Shown here: positions 1 to 8,839 of the stretch, in pieces | Position numbering within the stretch: the stretch's first letter is position 1 | Layout: the number at the start of each line of letters is the position of its first letter | Origin: an uncultured Flavobacteriales bacterium | Lineage (GTDB): Bacteria > Bacteroidota > Bacteroidia > Flavobacteriales > Crocinitomicaceae | Assembly (NCBI GenBank): GCA_946479285.1 | Contig: CAMLFH010000012.1 | Location: forward strand, 1-64,000 | Direction: 5' to 3' | DNA length: 64,000 nucleotides | Program-made: the position numbers and the translations under genes | The notes under the pieces: generated by a model | Seen by the model: the letters and a program-made list of their open reading frames with translations, nothing else | The model's database searches: none | What the model was told of the DNA's origin: nothing

Positions 1-314
1 TGGATCTGATCAATGTGGTACCGAATCCTTACTATGCGTTCTCGGAATACGAGCGTAACAGAATCGATACTCGTGTGAAGATTGTAAACTTGCCGGATCA
101 GTGTACAGTAACTATTTACAATGTAAGTGGTAAGATGATCCGTCAGTTCAAGAAAGACAATGAGATCACATTTATCGATTGGGATTTAAAGAACACGATT
201 GGAGTTCCGATTGCAAGCGGTGTTTATTTGATCCATGTCGAAGTTCCTGGTATCGGTGAACGTATTGTGAAGTTCTTCGGAGGAATGCGTCAGGTCGATC
301 TTGAAACAATTTAA
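1..314 (+). CDS. 3' end of a giant secreted protein, T9SS-type C-terminal domain (partial)
   Basis: Only the last 104 codons are in the window; the frame is open from the left edge (first whole codon at base 3) and stops at 312-314. The translated end contains VVPNPYYAF, a TVTIYNVSGK strand and SGVYLIHVEV, the pattern of a FlgD-Ig-like / T9SS C-terminal sorting domain. It differs by only two residues (M/L and F/Y) from the end of the 1402-residue protein ending at 5903, so it is the tail of a paralogue lying upstream. A PorV/PorQ-like gene follows 22 bases later, probably in the same operon. Function of the whole protein cannot be judged from this fragment. Confidence 0.85.
   Translation, partial: DLINVVPNPYYAFSEYERNRIDTRVKIVNLPDQCTVTIYNVSGKMIRQFKKDNEITFIDWDLKNTIGVPIASGVYLIHVEVPGIGERIVKFFGGMRQVDLETI
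1..314 (+). repeat. Long direct repeat, copy A (C-terminal domain coding)
   Basis: Bases 1-314 align without gaps to 5590-5903; I count 21 mismatches (about 93% identity), of which only two change the protein. A stretch of about 75 bases (59-134) is identical. Copy A and copy B lie in the same orientation and bracket the PorV-like gene and most of the giant gene. Confidence 0.95.
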
Positions 315-336
315 TTCATTCTGTTAAGTAAAACGT

Positions 337-1401
337 ATGAAATCGATTAATAAAATTATAAGATATACAGCGGTTGCTGGAGTAGTGATGAGCTGCTCCA
401 GTGCATTCGCTGGGAACGAAGATCGTATCGGATCTGCAGGAGCTACGCAATTATTGGTAAATCCGTGGGCTAGAAGTATTGGTATGGGAGATGCAGGTAT
501 ATCCCATGTTAACGGACTAGAGGCTACATTTACAAACATTGCAGGTTTAGCATTTACTGATAAGACACAGATTAAGTTCAACCGTACAAACTGGATGGGG
601 AGCGCGGGAATTGCTTTGAATGCTGCGGGTATCGCTCAGCGAATCACTCCGTCAACTGTTATTGCAGTTTCTATTCAATCTATGAACTTTGGTGATATTG
701 ATATTACTACAGTTGAATTGCCGGATGCAACCATGGGAACATTTTCACCTCGTATGAACGTGTTTAATGTTGGTTTTGCACACAGCTTTTCATCAAGTAT
801 TTATGGAGGAGTAAACTTCAAAGTAATTTCTGAAAGTATTTCTAATTTAAGAGCAAATGGTATTGCTTTTGACGCAGGTATCCGATACGTAACAGGTGAA
901 CAAGACCAAATCAAATTTGGTATCGCACTTAAGAACGTAGGTCCTGTAATGAGATATAAAGGAGATGGTCTATCCGATCAGGTGACTTCCCTGGCAAGTG
1001 GTAATCTTTCTACTTTGGAGCAGCGTTCTGCAACATTTGAATTGCCTTCATTGTTAAACATCGGGGCATCTTATGACTTCAATTTTAACGAGATGAATAA
1101 GTTGATCGTAGCAGCTGCTTTTACAGCAAACTCTTTCCAAAAAGACCAGTACCGTTTAGGTTTGGACTACGGATTGACAATCAGCAAGGCTGCATTTAAT
1201 ATTCGTGCAGGATACATCGTTGAGAAAGGTATCTTCAAAACGGAAAACCGTTCAAATGCACTAACTGGTTTTACAGCTGGTTTCTCTGCTGACGCTTTAG
1301 TTGGTAAGAAAAAATCTGCTTTGGGATTGGAATATGCAATGAGATTGGCAGGCCAGTTTGGAGTTATCCATACATTTGGTGCTACAATCAGCTTGAAGTA
1401 A
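337..1401 (+). CDS. PorV/PorQ-family outer-membrane beta-barrel protein
   Basis: 354 residues with a signal peptide (cleavage likely after AFA, residue 25). Residues 34-72 carry the family signature: a conserved start of the mature chain with WARSIGMGDAGISH followed by an N-x-AGLA segment; the rest alternates short amphipathic strands and ends in ATISLK as outer-membrane barrels do. Known PorV/PorQ (LptO-like) proteins shuttle T9SS cargo from the translocon or hold the attachment machinery at the outer membrane. Here the gene sits between two paralogous giant secreted proteins, which suggests a barrel dedicated to them rather than the housekeeping porV; this is inference. The ATG at 337 follows the upstream stop by 22 bases and fits the signal peptide. 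A strong terminator follows. Confidence 0.85.
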   Translation: MKSINKIIRYTAVAGVVMSCSSAFAGNEDRIGSAGATQLLVNPWARSIGMGDAGISHVNGLEATFTNIAGLAFTDKTQIKFNRTNWMGSAGIALNAAGIAQRITPSTVIAVSIQSMNFGDIDITTVELPDATMGTFSPRMNVFNVGFAHSFSSSIYGGVNFKVISESISNLRANGIAFDAGIRYVTGEQDQIKFGIALKNVGPVMRYKGDGLSDQVTSLASGNLSTLEQRSATFELPSLLNIGASYDFNFNEMNKLIVAAAFTANSFQKDQYRLGLDYGLTISKAAFNIRAGYIVEKGIFKTENRSNALTGFTAGFSADALVGKKKSALGLEYAMRLAGQFGVIHTFGATISLK

Positions 1402-1433
1402 GTTTATTGGATTCCTGAAAGGGAAAACACAAT

Positions 1434-1469
1434 AAAAAAGTCCTCAGAAATTTCTGAGGACTTTTTTTT
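1434..1469 (+). terminator. Rho-independent terminator after the PorV-like gene
   Basis: GTCCTCAGAAA pairs with TTTCTGAGGAC with almost no loop and is followed by eight T, preceded by A's. It lies 33 bases after the stop at 1401 and separates this gene from the giant gene starting at 1695. Confidence 0.9.
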
Positions 1470-1694
1470 GTCTCATTCATTCGGGATCCGCTTACTCCCT
1501 TATTCTGACATTAGAATAAACAAAGTGAGCAGTTCATAAATATTTGACCTGATTCGGGGTTAAAATCAGTTTTAAACACCAACCATTTTTCAGAAGTAAA
1601 CGTTTTTAATTAAACAGGAAACTACCAATTCAAGATCAGTCTACCGGGAACTGTTAATGTGGTAATAACAAGTTTACTATTTAAAAAATGAGTT

Positions 1695-4600
1695 ATGAAA
1701 CGAACAATTAACTACTTATCACTCGTAGTCATGATGTGTTTTGTTGGTCAGGCCAATGCATACGATCATGATTTCGGGAAAAGTGGGAAAAAGGCCGGTA
1801 AGCCAAAACCCACTGTTACAACAAAGGCTGCTACTTGCGCACCTGCAAACTACCGCAAAACAATGGATTTTAATGACGTGAGTTGTCAGTTGGAAACTGG
1901 CGGTCTCTTGTTTATGGATCGTGCAAATGGATTAGCTACTTACACAGTTCCCAAAAGGAAAGGAAATGAAACGGTTGTAACGACTATTTACGCAGGTGCC
2001 CTTTGGATGGGGGGCGTAGATACGAACGGTTTGCTAAAGATAGCGGCCGTTAAATTTCGCGAGGGAAATGATTTCTGGCCCGGACCTTTAAGTGCTGATT
2101 TAACAACCGGAAATTTTAATCCTTCAGTTCCGCAAGGCGATAATGCAACCCGTGCTCATAATTTGGGCACAATTGATTCTGATCAGTGTCTATTGTTTGA
2201 CAATATTTTTACTGTTTCAAAAGCTGGCGTTGTTCAATTCGTTATCTGGAGCGAATGCACAACAGGTGATTGTGTGGCCCCGTCTAATGAAATAATGGCA
2301 CAGATCAATGCATGGCCGGGGAATGGAAAACCCGGGCATGGGCAGGATCAGTTTTTAGCACCGTTTTATGATGTGAATGATGATACGTTTTATGAGCCTG
2401 AAGAAGGTGACTACCCCTGGTATGATGACATCTTAGGTCGTGATGATGTTGAATGTGGTGCAGACAGACGCGTTACTTTGTTTGGTGACATGACACACTG
2501 GTGGGTTTTCAACGATCAGGGAAATATCCATACAGAATCACAGGGAGATCCAATTGGAATGGAAATTCATGCTCAGGCTTTTGCTTTTGCAACGGATGAC
2601 GAGATCAATAAAATGACGTTCTATAATTACGAATTAATCAACCGTGGTACACAGACATTATACAATACTTATTTCTCTCAATACGTTGATGCGGATTTAG
2701 GGAACTACAACGATGACTATGCGGGTTGTGACGTTACACGCGGACTAAGCTACATGTACAACGGTGACCTGAATGATGAACCAAACTCAGGACGTCCCGG
2801 ATTTGGGGCAAATCCTCCTGCAATTGGAGTTGACTTTTTTGAAGGACCTTATCAGGATGCTGATGGATCAGATAACCCCGGGCCTGTTTTTGATTCTATT
2901 ACTAAACAATGGATTGTTCCAACGGTAGCAGATGCGCTTGCCGATAAAGGGATTGTCTACAGAGGTTTGGGAATCGGTTACGGAGACGACATTGTAGATA
3001 ATGAGCGTTATGGAATGCGTAATTTTACTATTTATAATAGTGGCGGGGCGGAACCGCAAAAGGACCCAACATCTGCTTCCCAGTTTTATAATTACATGCA
3101 GGGATTGTGGCGATTTGGAGATCAGTTGTATTATGGAGGAACCGGATATCCGGGATTGCCATGTGTGACAGGCATACCTACTAATTACATGTTCCCGGCA
3201 GATTCGGATTCATTGGATTGGGGTACTGAAGGAGTTGATCCTGGATTTGACTGGTCAGAGTATGCTCCCTGTGGAAATGGGTCTACATCAAATCCATCTG
3301 GTGACCGCCGTTTTGTTCAGTCTGCTGGTCCATTTACACTGCGTCCAGGGGCTGTAAACAACATCACTGTTGGGATTGTATATGCAAGAAGTTTTGAAGG
3401 ACAAATTTTCTCTTCAGTAAATTCCTTGAAGACAGCTGATACAAAAGCACAGGCTTTGTTCGACAACTGTTTCCGTATATTGGAACCACCTGCTGCACCG
3501 GTAGTGACTATCCAGGAAATGGGGAATGAGTTGATCATTATGCTGGATAACCCGAAAGGCTCGAACAATTACCGGGAGAAGTATATCGAAGAAGATAAGA
3601 TCGATATTGTTGACCCGAATGGAGCTGGTGATACCTTACCGAATGGAGACCCGGTTATTTACGATAAAAATTATCGTTTTGAAGGATACCAAATCTATCA
3701 GTTGAAAAATGCCCAGGTGGGTATTACTGATTTGGATGATGAGACAGTGGCTCGTCTGGTTGCACAATGCGATATTAAAAATGGAGTGAAGCGTCTGATC
3801 AATTTTGAAAAAGATGAAGAAATGGCTGGCTATTCTTTCCCGGTAGAAAAAGTAAAAGGCACGGATCAGGGAATTAAGCATACTTTCCGAGTAACAGAGG
3901 ATCAATTTGCCCAGGGAGATCGTAAATTGGTAAACTTTAAAACATATTACTATATCGCAGTTGCTTATGGTTATAACAGCTATAAGCCATACGATCCAAG
4001 CGATCCTCAATCCTTAGATGGTCAGAAGAAACCCTATTTGCGTTCACGTATCAATGCTGATGGTACAACTCTACAGGGAATTCCTGCCATTCCACATCAT
4101 GTAGGCCCTGAATTAGGTGGCTCTCAGGCAAATTCTGTTTACGGACAAACTCCTCGTATCACACGCCTGGACGGAACCGGAAACGGAGGGAGAGAATTGC
4201 AGTTGACAACAGCATCCGAGAATTCGATTGTTTCAAATGGATTTTTGGACGAATTGGAATACGATTACAATGGTGGACCAATCAATGTAAAAGTCATTGA
4301 CCCTTTAAATGTAGTAGGTGGATATTTTGAGTGTAAATTCCACGATTATGTCGGACTTTCAGGAAATGGAACGGCTCTTAGTGAATACAAAGGAATTGAT
4401 ACCGCAAGCTGGACAGTCTATCATTACGATAAGAAAGGCGGAGATTTAATTGATCAAATCACATCTACGGCTACTATTAACCAGCGGAATGAACAGGTTA
4501 TTATGGTACCGCGGTGGGGTGTTTCGATAGAAATTGTCCAGGAAAAATATTATTTTCCTTCTGCAATAGCGTCTTCTGTTCATTTGTACGCAGATCCATT

Positions 4601-5903
4601 GTCAGCGAGCATGTCTTACACCGATTCCACGAAGCAATGGCTGGATTTCGTAAAAGATGACGGATCCTATACACCAAGGAACTGGATCAGATCCGGAAAT
4701 AATAATCCGCAGCCGGCAGAATGTAATCTGGGGCTAGGTACTGGAAATCCTTGTTTGTATCCGGATGAGATCGGAAAGGATCCGAAGGAACAATACAACA
4801 AATTGCTTGGCGGAGGAATTGGTCCGCATAAACTGACAGGTTATCAGGGTGCTTTTATGCCGTTGGCCTATCCGTCTTCTTATGCCGGGGTTTCACAGGT
4901 ACGTACGAATGCATCCATTAAATATCTGCCAAGTGTGGATATTGTGATCACATCAGACCCGTCTAAATGGACGCGTTGTGCGGTAATTGAATTGGGACGT
5001 GATGCCGCGCTTAACCAGAATGGCGGAGAACCGGGGAAACTGCGTGCAGCACCTTCCTTAAACAAGGATTGGCAACCTGACGGATCCGGAACAACAGGAA
5101 TGAGCTGGTTCCCGGGTTATGCCATTGATCTGGAAACAGGAGCACGTTTACACATGGCTTTCGGAGAGAACTCCTTCTTAGGAGGAGACAGGGGAGCAGA
5201 TATGAGATGGAATCCGTCAGACAGACAAGTGGATGAAAACGGTCTTACTGTATTCGGAGGTAACCAGCCGATCTGGGTATTTGGAGTAGACATCAACGGT
5301 GAGGGTTGTCCTTACTACGATGGCGCGAACACTTGGGTTTACGATCAGTACCAAATTGGTACCTCTACAGCTTACAAGAAAGTGTTTACAAGCTTGATGT
5401 GGATCGCAAACACGGTTACAGCATCCGGGCATGATTTCATGGAATCAGATGTTCGTTTGAAAGTACGCGTAAACAAGCAGTATGCAGATTTTACGGCTAC
5501 CGGGGATAACGGCGGTCGTCCGATGTACGGTTGGTCAATGGATGATCTGCAGACAACAACTGCGAGCAGAGACGTATTGGCATCGGCTCTGGATCTGATC
5601 AATGTGGTACCGAACCCTTACTATGCGTTTTCAGAGTACGAACGAAACAGAATCGATACTCGTGTGAAGATTGTAAACTTGCCGGATCAGTGTACAGTAA
5701 CTATTTACAATGTAAGTGGTAAGCTGATCCGTCAGTACAAGAAAGACAATGAGATCACTTTCATCGATTGGGATTTAAAGAATACCATTGGAGTTCCGAT
5801 TGCAAGCGGTGTTTATTTGATCCATGTCGAAGTTCCGGGTATTGGAGAGCGTATTGTGAAGTTTTTCGGAGGAATGCGACAGGTTGATTTGGAAACAATT
5901 TAA
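1695..5903 (+). CDS. Giant secreted protein with T9SS-type C-terminal domain
   Basis: 1402 residues. Signal peptide at 1-22 (ends QANA). The mature N-terminus is short and basic/glycine rich, followed by about 1250 residues of aromatic-, Asp- and Gly-rich sequence without internal repeats that I can recognise, including acidic DVNDDTFYEPEEGDYPWYDD-like calcium-loop style stretches around residue 230. The last ~100 residues (from 1300) form a FlgD/Ig-like sorting-type domain with PNPYY, YNVSGK and GVYLIHVEV. The protein is therefore expected on the cell surface or released, via T9SS. It is the second of two paralogues; the first ends at 314. I do not recognise a catalytic domain. A 190-base leader without clear promoter boxes precedes it. 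Confidence 0.85.
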   Translation: MKRTINYLSLVVMMCFVGQANAYDHDFGKSGKKAGKPKPTVTTKAATCAPANYRKTMDFNDVSCQLETGGLLFMDRANGLATYTVPKRKGNETVVTTIYAGALWMGGVDTNGLLKIAAVKFREGNDFWPGPLSADLTTGNFNPSVPQGDNATRAHNLGTIDSDQCLLFDNIFTVSKAGVVQFVIWSECTTGDCVAPSNEIMAQINAWPGNGKPGHGQDQFLAPFYDVNDDTFYEPEEGDYPWYDDILGRDDVECGADRRVTLFGDMTHWWVFNDQGNIHTESQGDPIGMEIHAQAFAFATDDEINKMTFYNYELINRGTQTLYNTYFSQYVDADLGNYNDDYAGCDVTRGLSYMYNGDLNDEPNSGRPGFGANPPAIGVDFFEGPYQDADGSDNPGPVFDSITKQWIVPTVADALADKGIVYRGLGIGYGDDIVDNERYGMRNFTIYNSGGAEPQKDPTSASQFYNYMQGLWRFGDQLYYGGTGYPGLPCVTGIPTNYMFPADSDSLDWGTEGVDPGFDWSEYAPCGNGSTSNPSGDRRFVQSAGPFTLRPGAVNNITVGIVYARSFEGQIFSSVNSLKTADTKAQALFDNCFRILEPPAAPVVTIQEMGNELIIMLDNPKGSNNYREKYIEEDKIDIVDPNGAGDTLPNGDPVIYDKNYRFEGYQIYQLKNAQVGITDLDDETVARLVAQCDIKNGVKRLINFEKDEEMAGYSFPVEKVKGTDQGIKHTFRVTEDQFAQGDRKLVNFKTYYYIAVAYGYNSYKPYDPSDPQSLDGQKKPYLRSRINADGTTLQGIPAIPHHVGPELGGSQANSVYGQTPRITRLDGTGNGGRELQLTTASENSIVSNGFLDELEYDYNGGPINVKVIDPLNVVGGYFECKFHDYVGLSGNGTALSEYKGIDTASWTVYHYDKKGGDLIDQITSTATINQRNEQVIMVPRWGVSIEIVQEKYYFPSAIASSVHLYADPLSASMSYTDSTKQWLDFVKDDGSYTPRNWIRSGNNNPQPAECNLGLGTGNPCLYPDEIGKDPKEQYNKLLGGGIGPHKLTGYQGAFMPLAYPSSYAGVSQVRTNASIKYLPSVDIVITSDPSKWTRCAVIELGRDAALNQNGGEPGKLRAAPSLNKDWQPDGSGTTGMSWFPGYAIDLETGARLHMAFGENSFLGGDRGADMRWNPSDRQVDENGLTVFGGNQPIWVFGVDINGEGCPYYDGANTWVYDQYQIGTSTAYKKVFTSLMWIANTVTASGHDFMESDVRLKVRVNKQYADFTATGDNGGRPMYGWSMDDLQTTTASRDVLASALDLINVVPNPYYAFSEYERNRIDTRVKIVNLPDQCTVTIYNVSGKLIRQYKKDNEITFIDWDLKNTIGVPIASGVYLIHVEVPGIGERIVKFFGGMRQVDLETI
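5590..5903 (+). repeat. Long direct repeat, copy B (C-terminal domain coding)
   Basis: Gap-free partner of 1-314 (see copy A). Nearly all of the 21 differences are at third codon positions, so the similarity is kept by selection on the protein at least as much as by recent copying. Confidence 0.95.
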
Positions 5904-5917
5904 CCGGTACACACCTT

Positions 5918-5945
5918 GTTTTCAGCTACAGGTTTAGTTGAAAAC
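5918..5945 (+). terminator. Possible weak terminator hairpin
   Basis: GTTTTCAGCTA pairs with TAGTTGAAAAC around the loop CAGGTT (one G-U pair), 14 bases after the giant gene. No T-run follows, so termination is uncertain. Confidence 0.35.
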
Positions 5946-6000
5946 TCACTTTGAATTGCGTATTTAGCAATAAAAACAACTCAAAATACCAAAAAAGGGG

Positions 6001-6031
6001 TTGTTTCGATAGATAAAAAAACATATATTTG
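6001..6031 (+). promoter_or_regulatory. Bacteroidetes-type promoter of greA
   Basis: TTG at 6001-6003, a 20-base spacer and TATATTTG at 6024-6031 match the Bacteroidetes sigma-A consensus (TTG N19-20 TAnnTTTG). The expected start of transcription is near 6037, giving a leader of about 60 bases before the ATG at 6096. Confidence 0.7.
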
Positions 6032-6095
6032 TTTTAACAGGAGAGTCCATTGGGCTCTCTTGTTGTTATTTATAGCTCATAACAAAGTAAAAATT

Positions 6096-6569
6096 ATGTC
6101 AGATTTCGCTTATTATACAGAAGAAGGACTTAAGAAGTTGAAGGATGAACTGCACGAGATGAAAACAGTGCAGCGACCACGTATATCAGAACAAATTGCA
6201 GAAGCACGGGATAAAGGTGATTTATCCGAGAATGCAGAATATGATGCAGCGAAAGAGGCACAGGGATTATTGGAGATGAAAATTTCTAAAATGGAAACAT
6301 TGGTTTCCAAAGCAAGAATCATTGATAATACTTTAATAGATAATTCCAAGGTCTTCATCTTATCACGTGTTAAGATTAAAAACGTGAATAACAATATGGA
6401 GATGGAATACACCCTTGTTGCAGAAAGCGAAGCTGACCTGAAAGAGAAAAAAATATCTATCGATTCTCCAATCGGGAAAGGACTTTTGGGTAAAAAAGTT
6501 GGAGATATTGCAGACGTAACAACACCAAACGGAGTTATTAAGTTTGAAGTAATGGATATTGCTCGCTAA
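6096..6569 (+). CDS. greA: Transcription elongation factor GreA
   Basis: 157 residues, the usual GreA length. The N-terminal coiled coil starts YYTEEGLKKLKDEL and carries RPRISEQIAEARDKGDLSENAEYDAAKE, the hallmark with the acidic tip (D, E) that enters the polymerase secondary channel and stimulates cleavage of backtracked RNA. The C-terminal FKBP-like domain contains SPIGKGLLGKKVGD. I take the ATG at 6096, because the frame upstream to 6060 adds residues not typical of GreA. Its stop overlaps the start of the HIT gene by one base (TAATG), so the two are translationally coupled. Confidence 0.97.
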   Translation: MSDFAYYTEEGLKKLKDELHEMKTVQRPRISEQIAEARDKGDLSENAEYDAAKEAQGLLEMKISKMETLVSKARIIDNTLIDNSKVFILSRVKIKNVNNNMEMEYTLVAESEADLKEKKISIDSPIGKGLLGKKVGDIADVTTPNGVIKFEVMDIAR

Positions 6570-6958
6570 TGGCTACGATCTTTTCAAAAATAATCTCAGG
6601 AGAAATTCCGTCTCACAAGATTGCAGAGAATGATGATTTTCTGGCATTTCTGGACGTTATGCCACTGAGAAGAGGACATGCTTTGGTGATCCCCAAAAAG
6701 GAAACCGATTATATTTTTGACATGGATGATGCAGAACTAGCTGCGATGATGATTTTCGCTAAATCAGTATCTCATAAGATCAAAAAAGTATTTCCTTGCC
6801 GCAAAATTGGCGTTACCGTTATTGGTTTGGAAGTACCTCATGCACACATTCATCTGATTCCGATTAATGGAATTGCAGATATGAATTTTTCCCAGGAAAA
6901 ACTGACTTTAAGCCAGGACGAATTGGCTCAGATTGCACAAGATATTCGAAATGCATAG
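6569..6958 (+). CDS. HIT family (histidine triad) protein
   Basis: 129 residues. The nucleotide-binding histidine triad is seen as HAHIHL (H91, H93, H95), and the N-terminal IFSKIISGEIPSHKI is the standard Hint/PKCI start. These proteins are AMP-lysine/nucleoside phosphoramidate hydrolases acting in the cytoplasm; the true substrate is not known from sequence. A cysteine in place of the usual GxN segment (KVFPCRKIGV) before the triad is slightly unusual. Overlaps greA by one base; the greA-HIT pairing is common in Bacteroidetes (recollection). Confidence 0.93.
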   Translation: MATIFSKIISGEIPSHKIAENDDFLAFLDVMPLRRGHALVIPKKETDYIFDMDDAELAAMMIFAKSVSHKIKKVFPCRKIGVTVIGLEVPHAHIHLIPINGIADMNFSQEKLTLSQDELAQIAQDIRNA

Positions 6959-7739
6959 AATTTATTTAAGCAGGACAAGTAGCTGTTTATTTGTTCTGCT
7001 TCTTTTTTTGTCTTTTTCTTGTTCTGAATCTAAAAAAACAACCCATATTCTTTTCGTTGGAAACAGTTATACCTATCGGAATAACATGCCCGGATTGTTT
7101 GAGAGAATTGCTCAATCCAAAGGTGAGCAGGTCGAGGTTTCTCATATTACTAGGGGGAAGTATACTTTTTATCTTCATTCGAAACGGAAAAAACTTTTCC
7201 GCGCTCTGAATAACCAGGAATGGGATGTCATCGTACTGCAAGGATCTTCCAGGGATATGTTGAGAGATTCCGCTCGCTTCAATAAACGAACTTATCCCGC
7301 TTTGGACAAGATGCTTGGGATGATCGAAAAGCGTCAAAAGGAAGCGAAAGTATTTTTCTACATGACTTGGCCTTATCGCAAAGGTGACCCCCAAACAGAA
7401 CGCTTTTCAAATCCCGATTCCATGCTGAGAGCAATTGCTGAAGGATACGATAATTTACGGAATAGGTACAAAATTCCGGTTATTCCCGTAGGAAAAGTCT
7501 GGAGAAGTTATGTACTGACTTATCCGGAATCGAAATTATACCTGAGAGATAATTCTCATCCTACTTACCAGGGGTCGTATTTGGTAGCATGCACCATGTA
7601 TTCCGCCATTTATGGAAAGAGTCCGCAGGGAGCAGATAACCTGGCAATCCGGGATCAGGAAGAATCACGCCGCATTCAGCAATTTGTGGGAAAAGAATAC
7701 CTCAAACCTGAATTTCAATTTTACTTGAAGATAGAATGA
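6951..7739 (+). CDS. SGNH/GDSL-like hydrolase, predicted lipoprotein
   Basis: 262 residues when started at the ATG at 6951, which overlaps the end of the HIT gene by 8 bases. The N-terminus is a lipoprotein signal (SFSC, C24). Block I of the SGNH fold is FVGNSYTYRNNMP with S39 as likely nucleophile; the C-terminal catalytic pair is D200 and H203 in DNSHPTYQG. YMTWPY and VIPVG are family-typical. Such proteins are esterases, often deacetylating surface glycans; substrate unknown. A paralogue lies downstream on the opposite strand (7808-8839) with the same blocks. The cell location is probably the periplasmic or outer face of a membrane. Confidence 0.85.
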   Translation: MHRIYLSRTSSCLFVLLLFLSFSCSESKKTTHILFVGNSYTYRNNMPGLFERIAQSKGEQVEVSHITRGKYTFYLHSKRKKLFRALNNQEWDVIVLQGSSRDMLRDSARFNKRTYPALDKMLGMIEKRQKEAKVFFYMTWPYRKGDPQTERFSNPDSMLRAIAEGYDNLRNRYKIPVIPVGKVWRSYVLTYPESKLYLRDNSHPTYQGSYLVACTMYSAIYGKSPQGADNLAIRDQEESRRIQQFVGKEYLKPEFQFYLKIE

Positions 7740-7756
7740 GAAGCAGAAATTGATCC

Positions 7757-7784
7757 GTAGTGATTAGTCGCGACTGATCACTAC
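7757..7784. terminator. 28-nt palindrome between convergent hydrolase genes, probable bidirectional terminator
   Basis: GTAGTGATTAGTCG followed by CGACTGATCACTAC is a near-perfect palindrome (one G-T pair), 17 bases past the stop of one gene and 23 before the end of the other. It begins GTAGTG and ends CACTAC like the palindrome at 41983-42016. T-rich sequence flanks it on the plus side. Confidence 0.75.
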
Positions 7785-7807
7785 CGTTTTGTTCTCATTT
7801 TTAATTC

Positions 7808-8839
7808 TTATTTGCCCTGGTTTCCTTTCTTCACTTTATTTGAAACAGTTACGCGCTTCTTTAATGTAAAGTTGTTGCAGTTCTGTCTCATGTGTAAAGT
7901 CACCGTATAAGTGCCGGATGTTTTATAATAGTGCTTTGGATTCTTCTTTGTGGAAGTAATTCCATCACCGAAATCCCAATAGTAATCACCCTTATCATTT
8001 GTTTGATTGGTGAATTGTGCGGACAACCAGGTTTCCTTCACCTTGAAATCCAGCACCGGGGTTTCTTTGATATTGAAGATCCGGGTTTGATTCAATTTGT
8101 AGAGATTCAGATTTTTCAGGACCACATTTGCGGCTGCTTGTTCAATGACTTTCCAATAAGTACTGTCTACTCTTTTAGGAGCAGTTCCTCCAACAGGAGA
8201 TTCTTTGAAAATGGAAGTAAATGCCGTACAGGCAGCGGTGAAACTTCCTAAAGCATTCGGGTGGTACCTGTCTGTGAAATACAGATCAATATCCGGATTC
8301 ATTTCGCGAATGTTCTTCCAAACAGCTCCAACCGGAATTACCGGGTAATGAAGCGTGTCACTCATCATCATGTAACCATTCCAGATCCGTTGCTGCATTT
8401 TGAAATAAGTGTCATTTGCTTCCTGTTCAGGATAGCCTTTTTCATAGCCCCAGGTCATGTAGAAATAGATCTGTGCACAAGGACTTGTTTTGTGAATACT
8501 ATCGATCAGGATTTTTGCATAAGGAATGGATTCTTTCAGGATCACAGAACTGTCTTCCGCGAATTCCCGGGAGAATCCCTGGATCAATACATAATCCCAT
8601 TTCCGGGTTTTCATCTTCAGATACGTACTTGGTCGTTCGCTGTGTGCTTTCAACGTACTTCCGCTTACAGCAATGGAATCTGCGTAAACATTCTTTCCTT
8701 TCGACTTTGCCAGGTGCTCAAAGATTTTAGGCATATTGTTCATATGCGTAAAACTATTCCCGATAAACAGCACGTTTGTTGGCTGTTGTGCAAAAGTTAT
8801 TCCGGTGATTAAGGAGAAAAGGAGAACTAATTTATTCAT
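7808..8839 (-). CDS. Secreted SGNH/GDSL-like hydrolase with C-terminal PKD domain
   Basis: 343 residues with a signal peptide (1-17, TFA). SGNH block I is FIGNSFTHMNNMP (S29); the late catalytic pair is D190 and H193 in DRYHPNALG. The last ~90 residues contain YYWDFGDGITSTKKNPKH and SGTYTVTL, a PKD (polycystic-kidney-disease) beta-sandwich, common in secreted binding proteins. The hydrolase part is paralogous to the lipoprotein encoded at 6951-7739. The start ATG overlaps the end of the membrane acyltransferase gene by 8 bases, so the two are co-transcribed and coupled. The pairing of an acyltransferase with an esterase-type hydrolase suggests modification of a glycan, which is inference. Confidence 0.87.
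   Translation of the reverse strand: MNKLVLLFSLITGITFAQQPTNVLFIGNSFTHMNNMPKIFEHLAKSKGKNVYADSIAVSGSTLKAHSERPSTYLKMKTRKWDYVLIQGFSREFAEDSSVILKESIPYAKILIDSIHKTSPCAQIYFYMTWGYEKGYPEQEANDTYFKMQQRIWNGYMMMSDTLHYPVIPVGAVWKNIREMNPDIDLYFTDRYHPNALGSFTAACTAFTSIFKESPVGGTAPKRVDSTYWKVIEQAAANVVLKNLNLYKLNQTRIFNIKETPVLDFKVKETWLSAQFTNQTNDKGDYYWDFGDGITSTKKNPKHYYKTSGTYTVTLHMRQNCNNFTLKKRVTVSNKVKKGNQGK

Noticed and set aside
8261..8812. Long plus-strand frame (183 codons) opposite the SGNH gene
   Set aside because: Antisense shadow; the minus-strand gene has signal peptide, catalytic motifs and a PKD domain.
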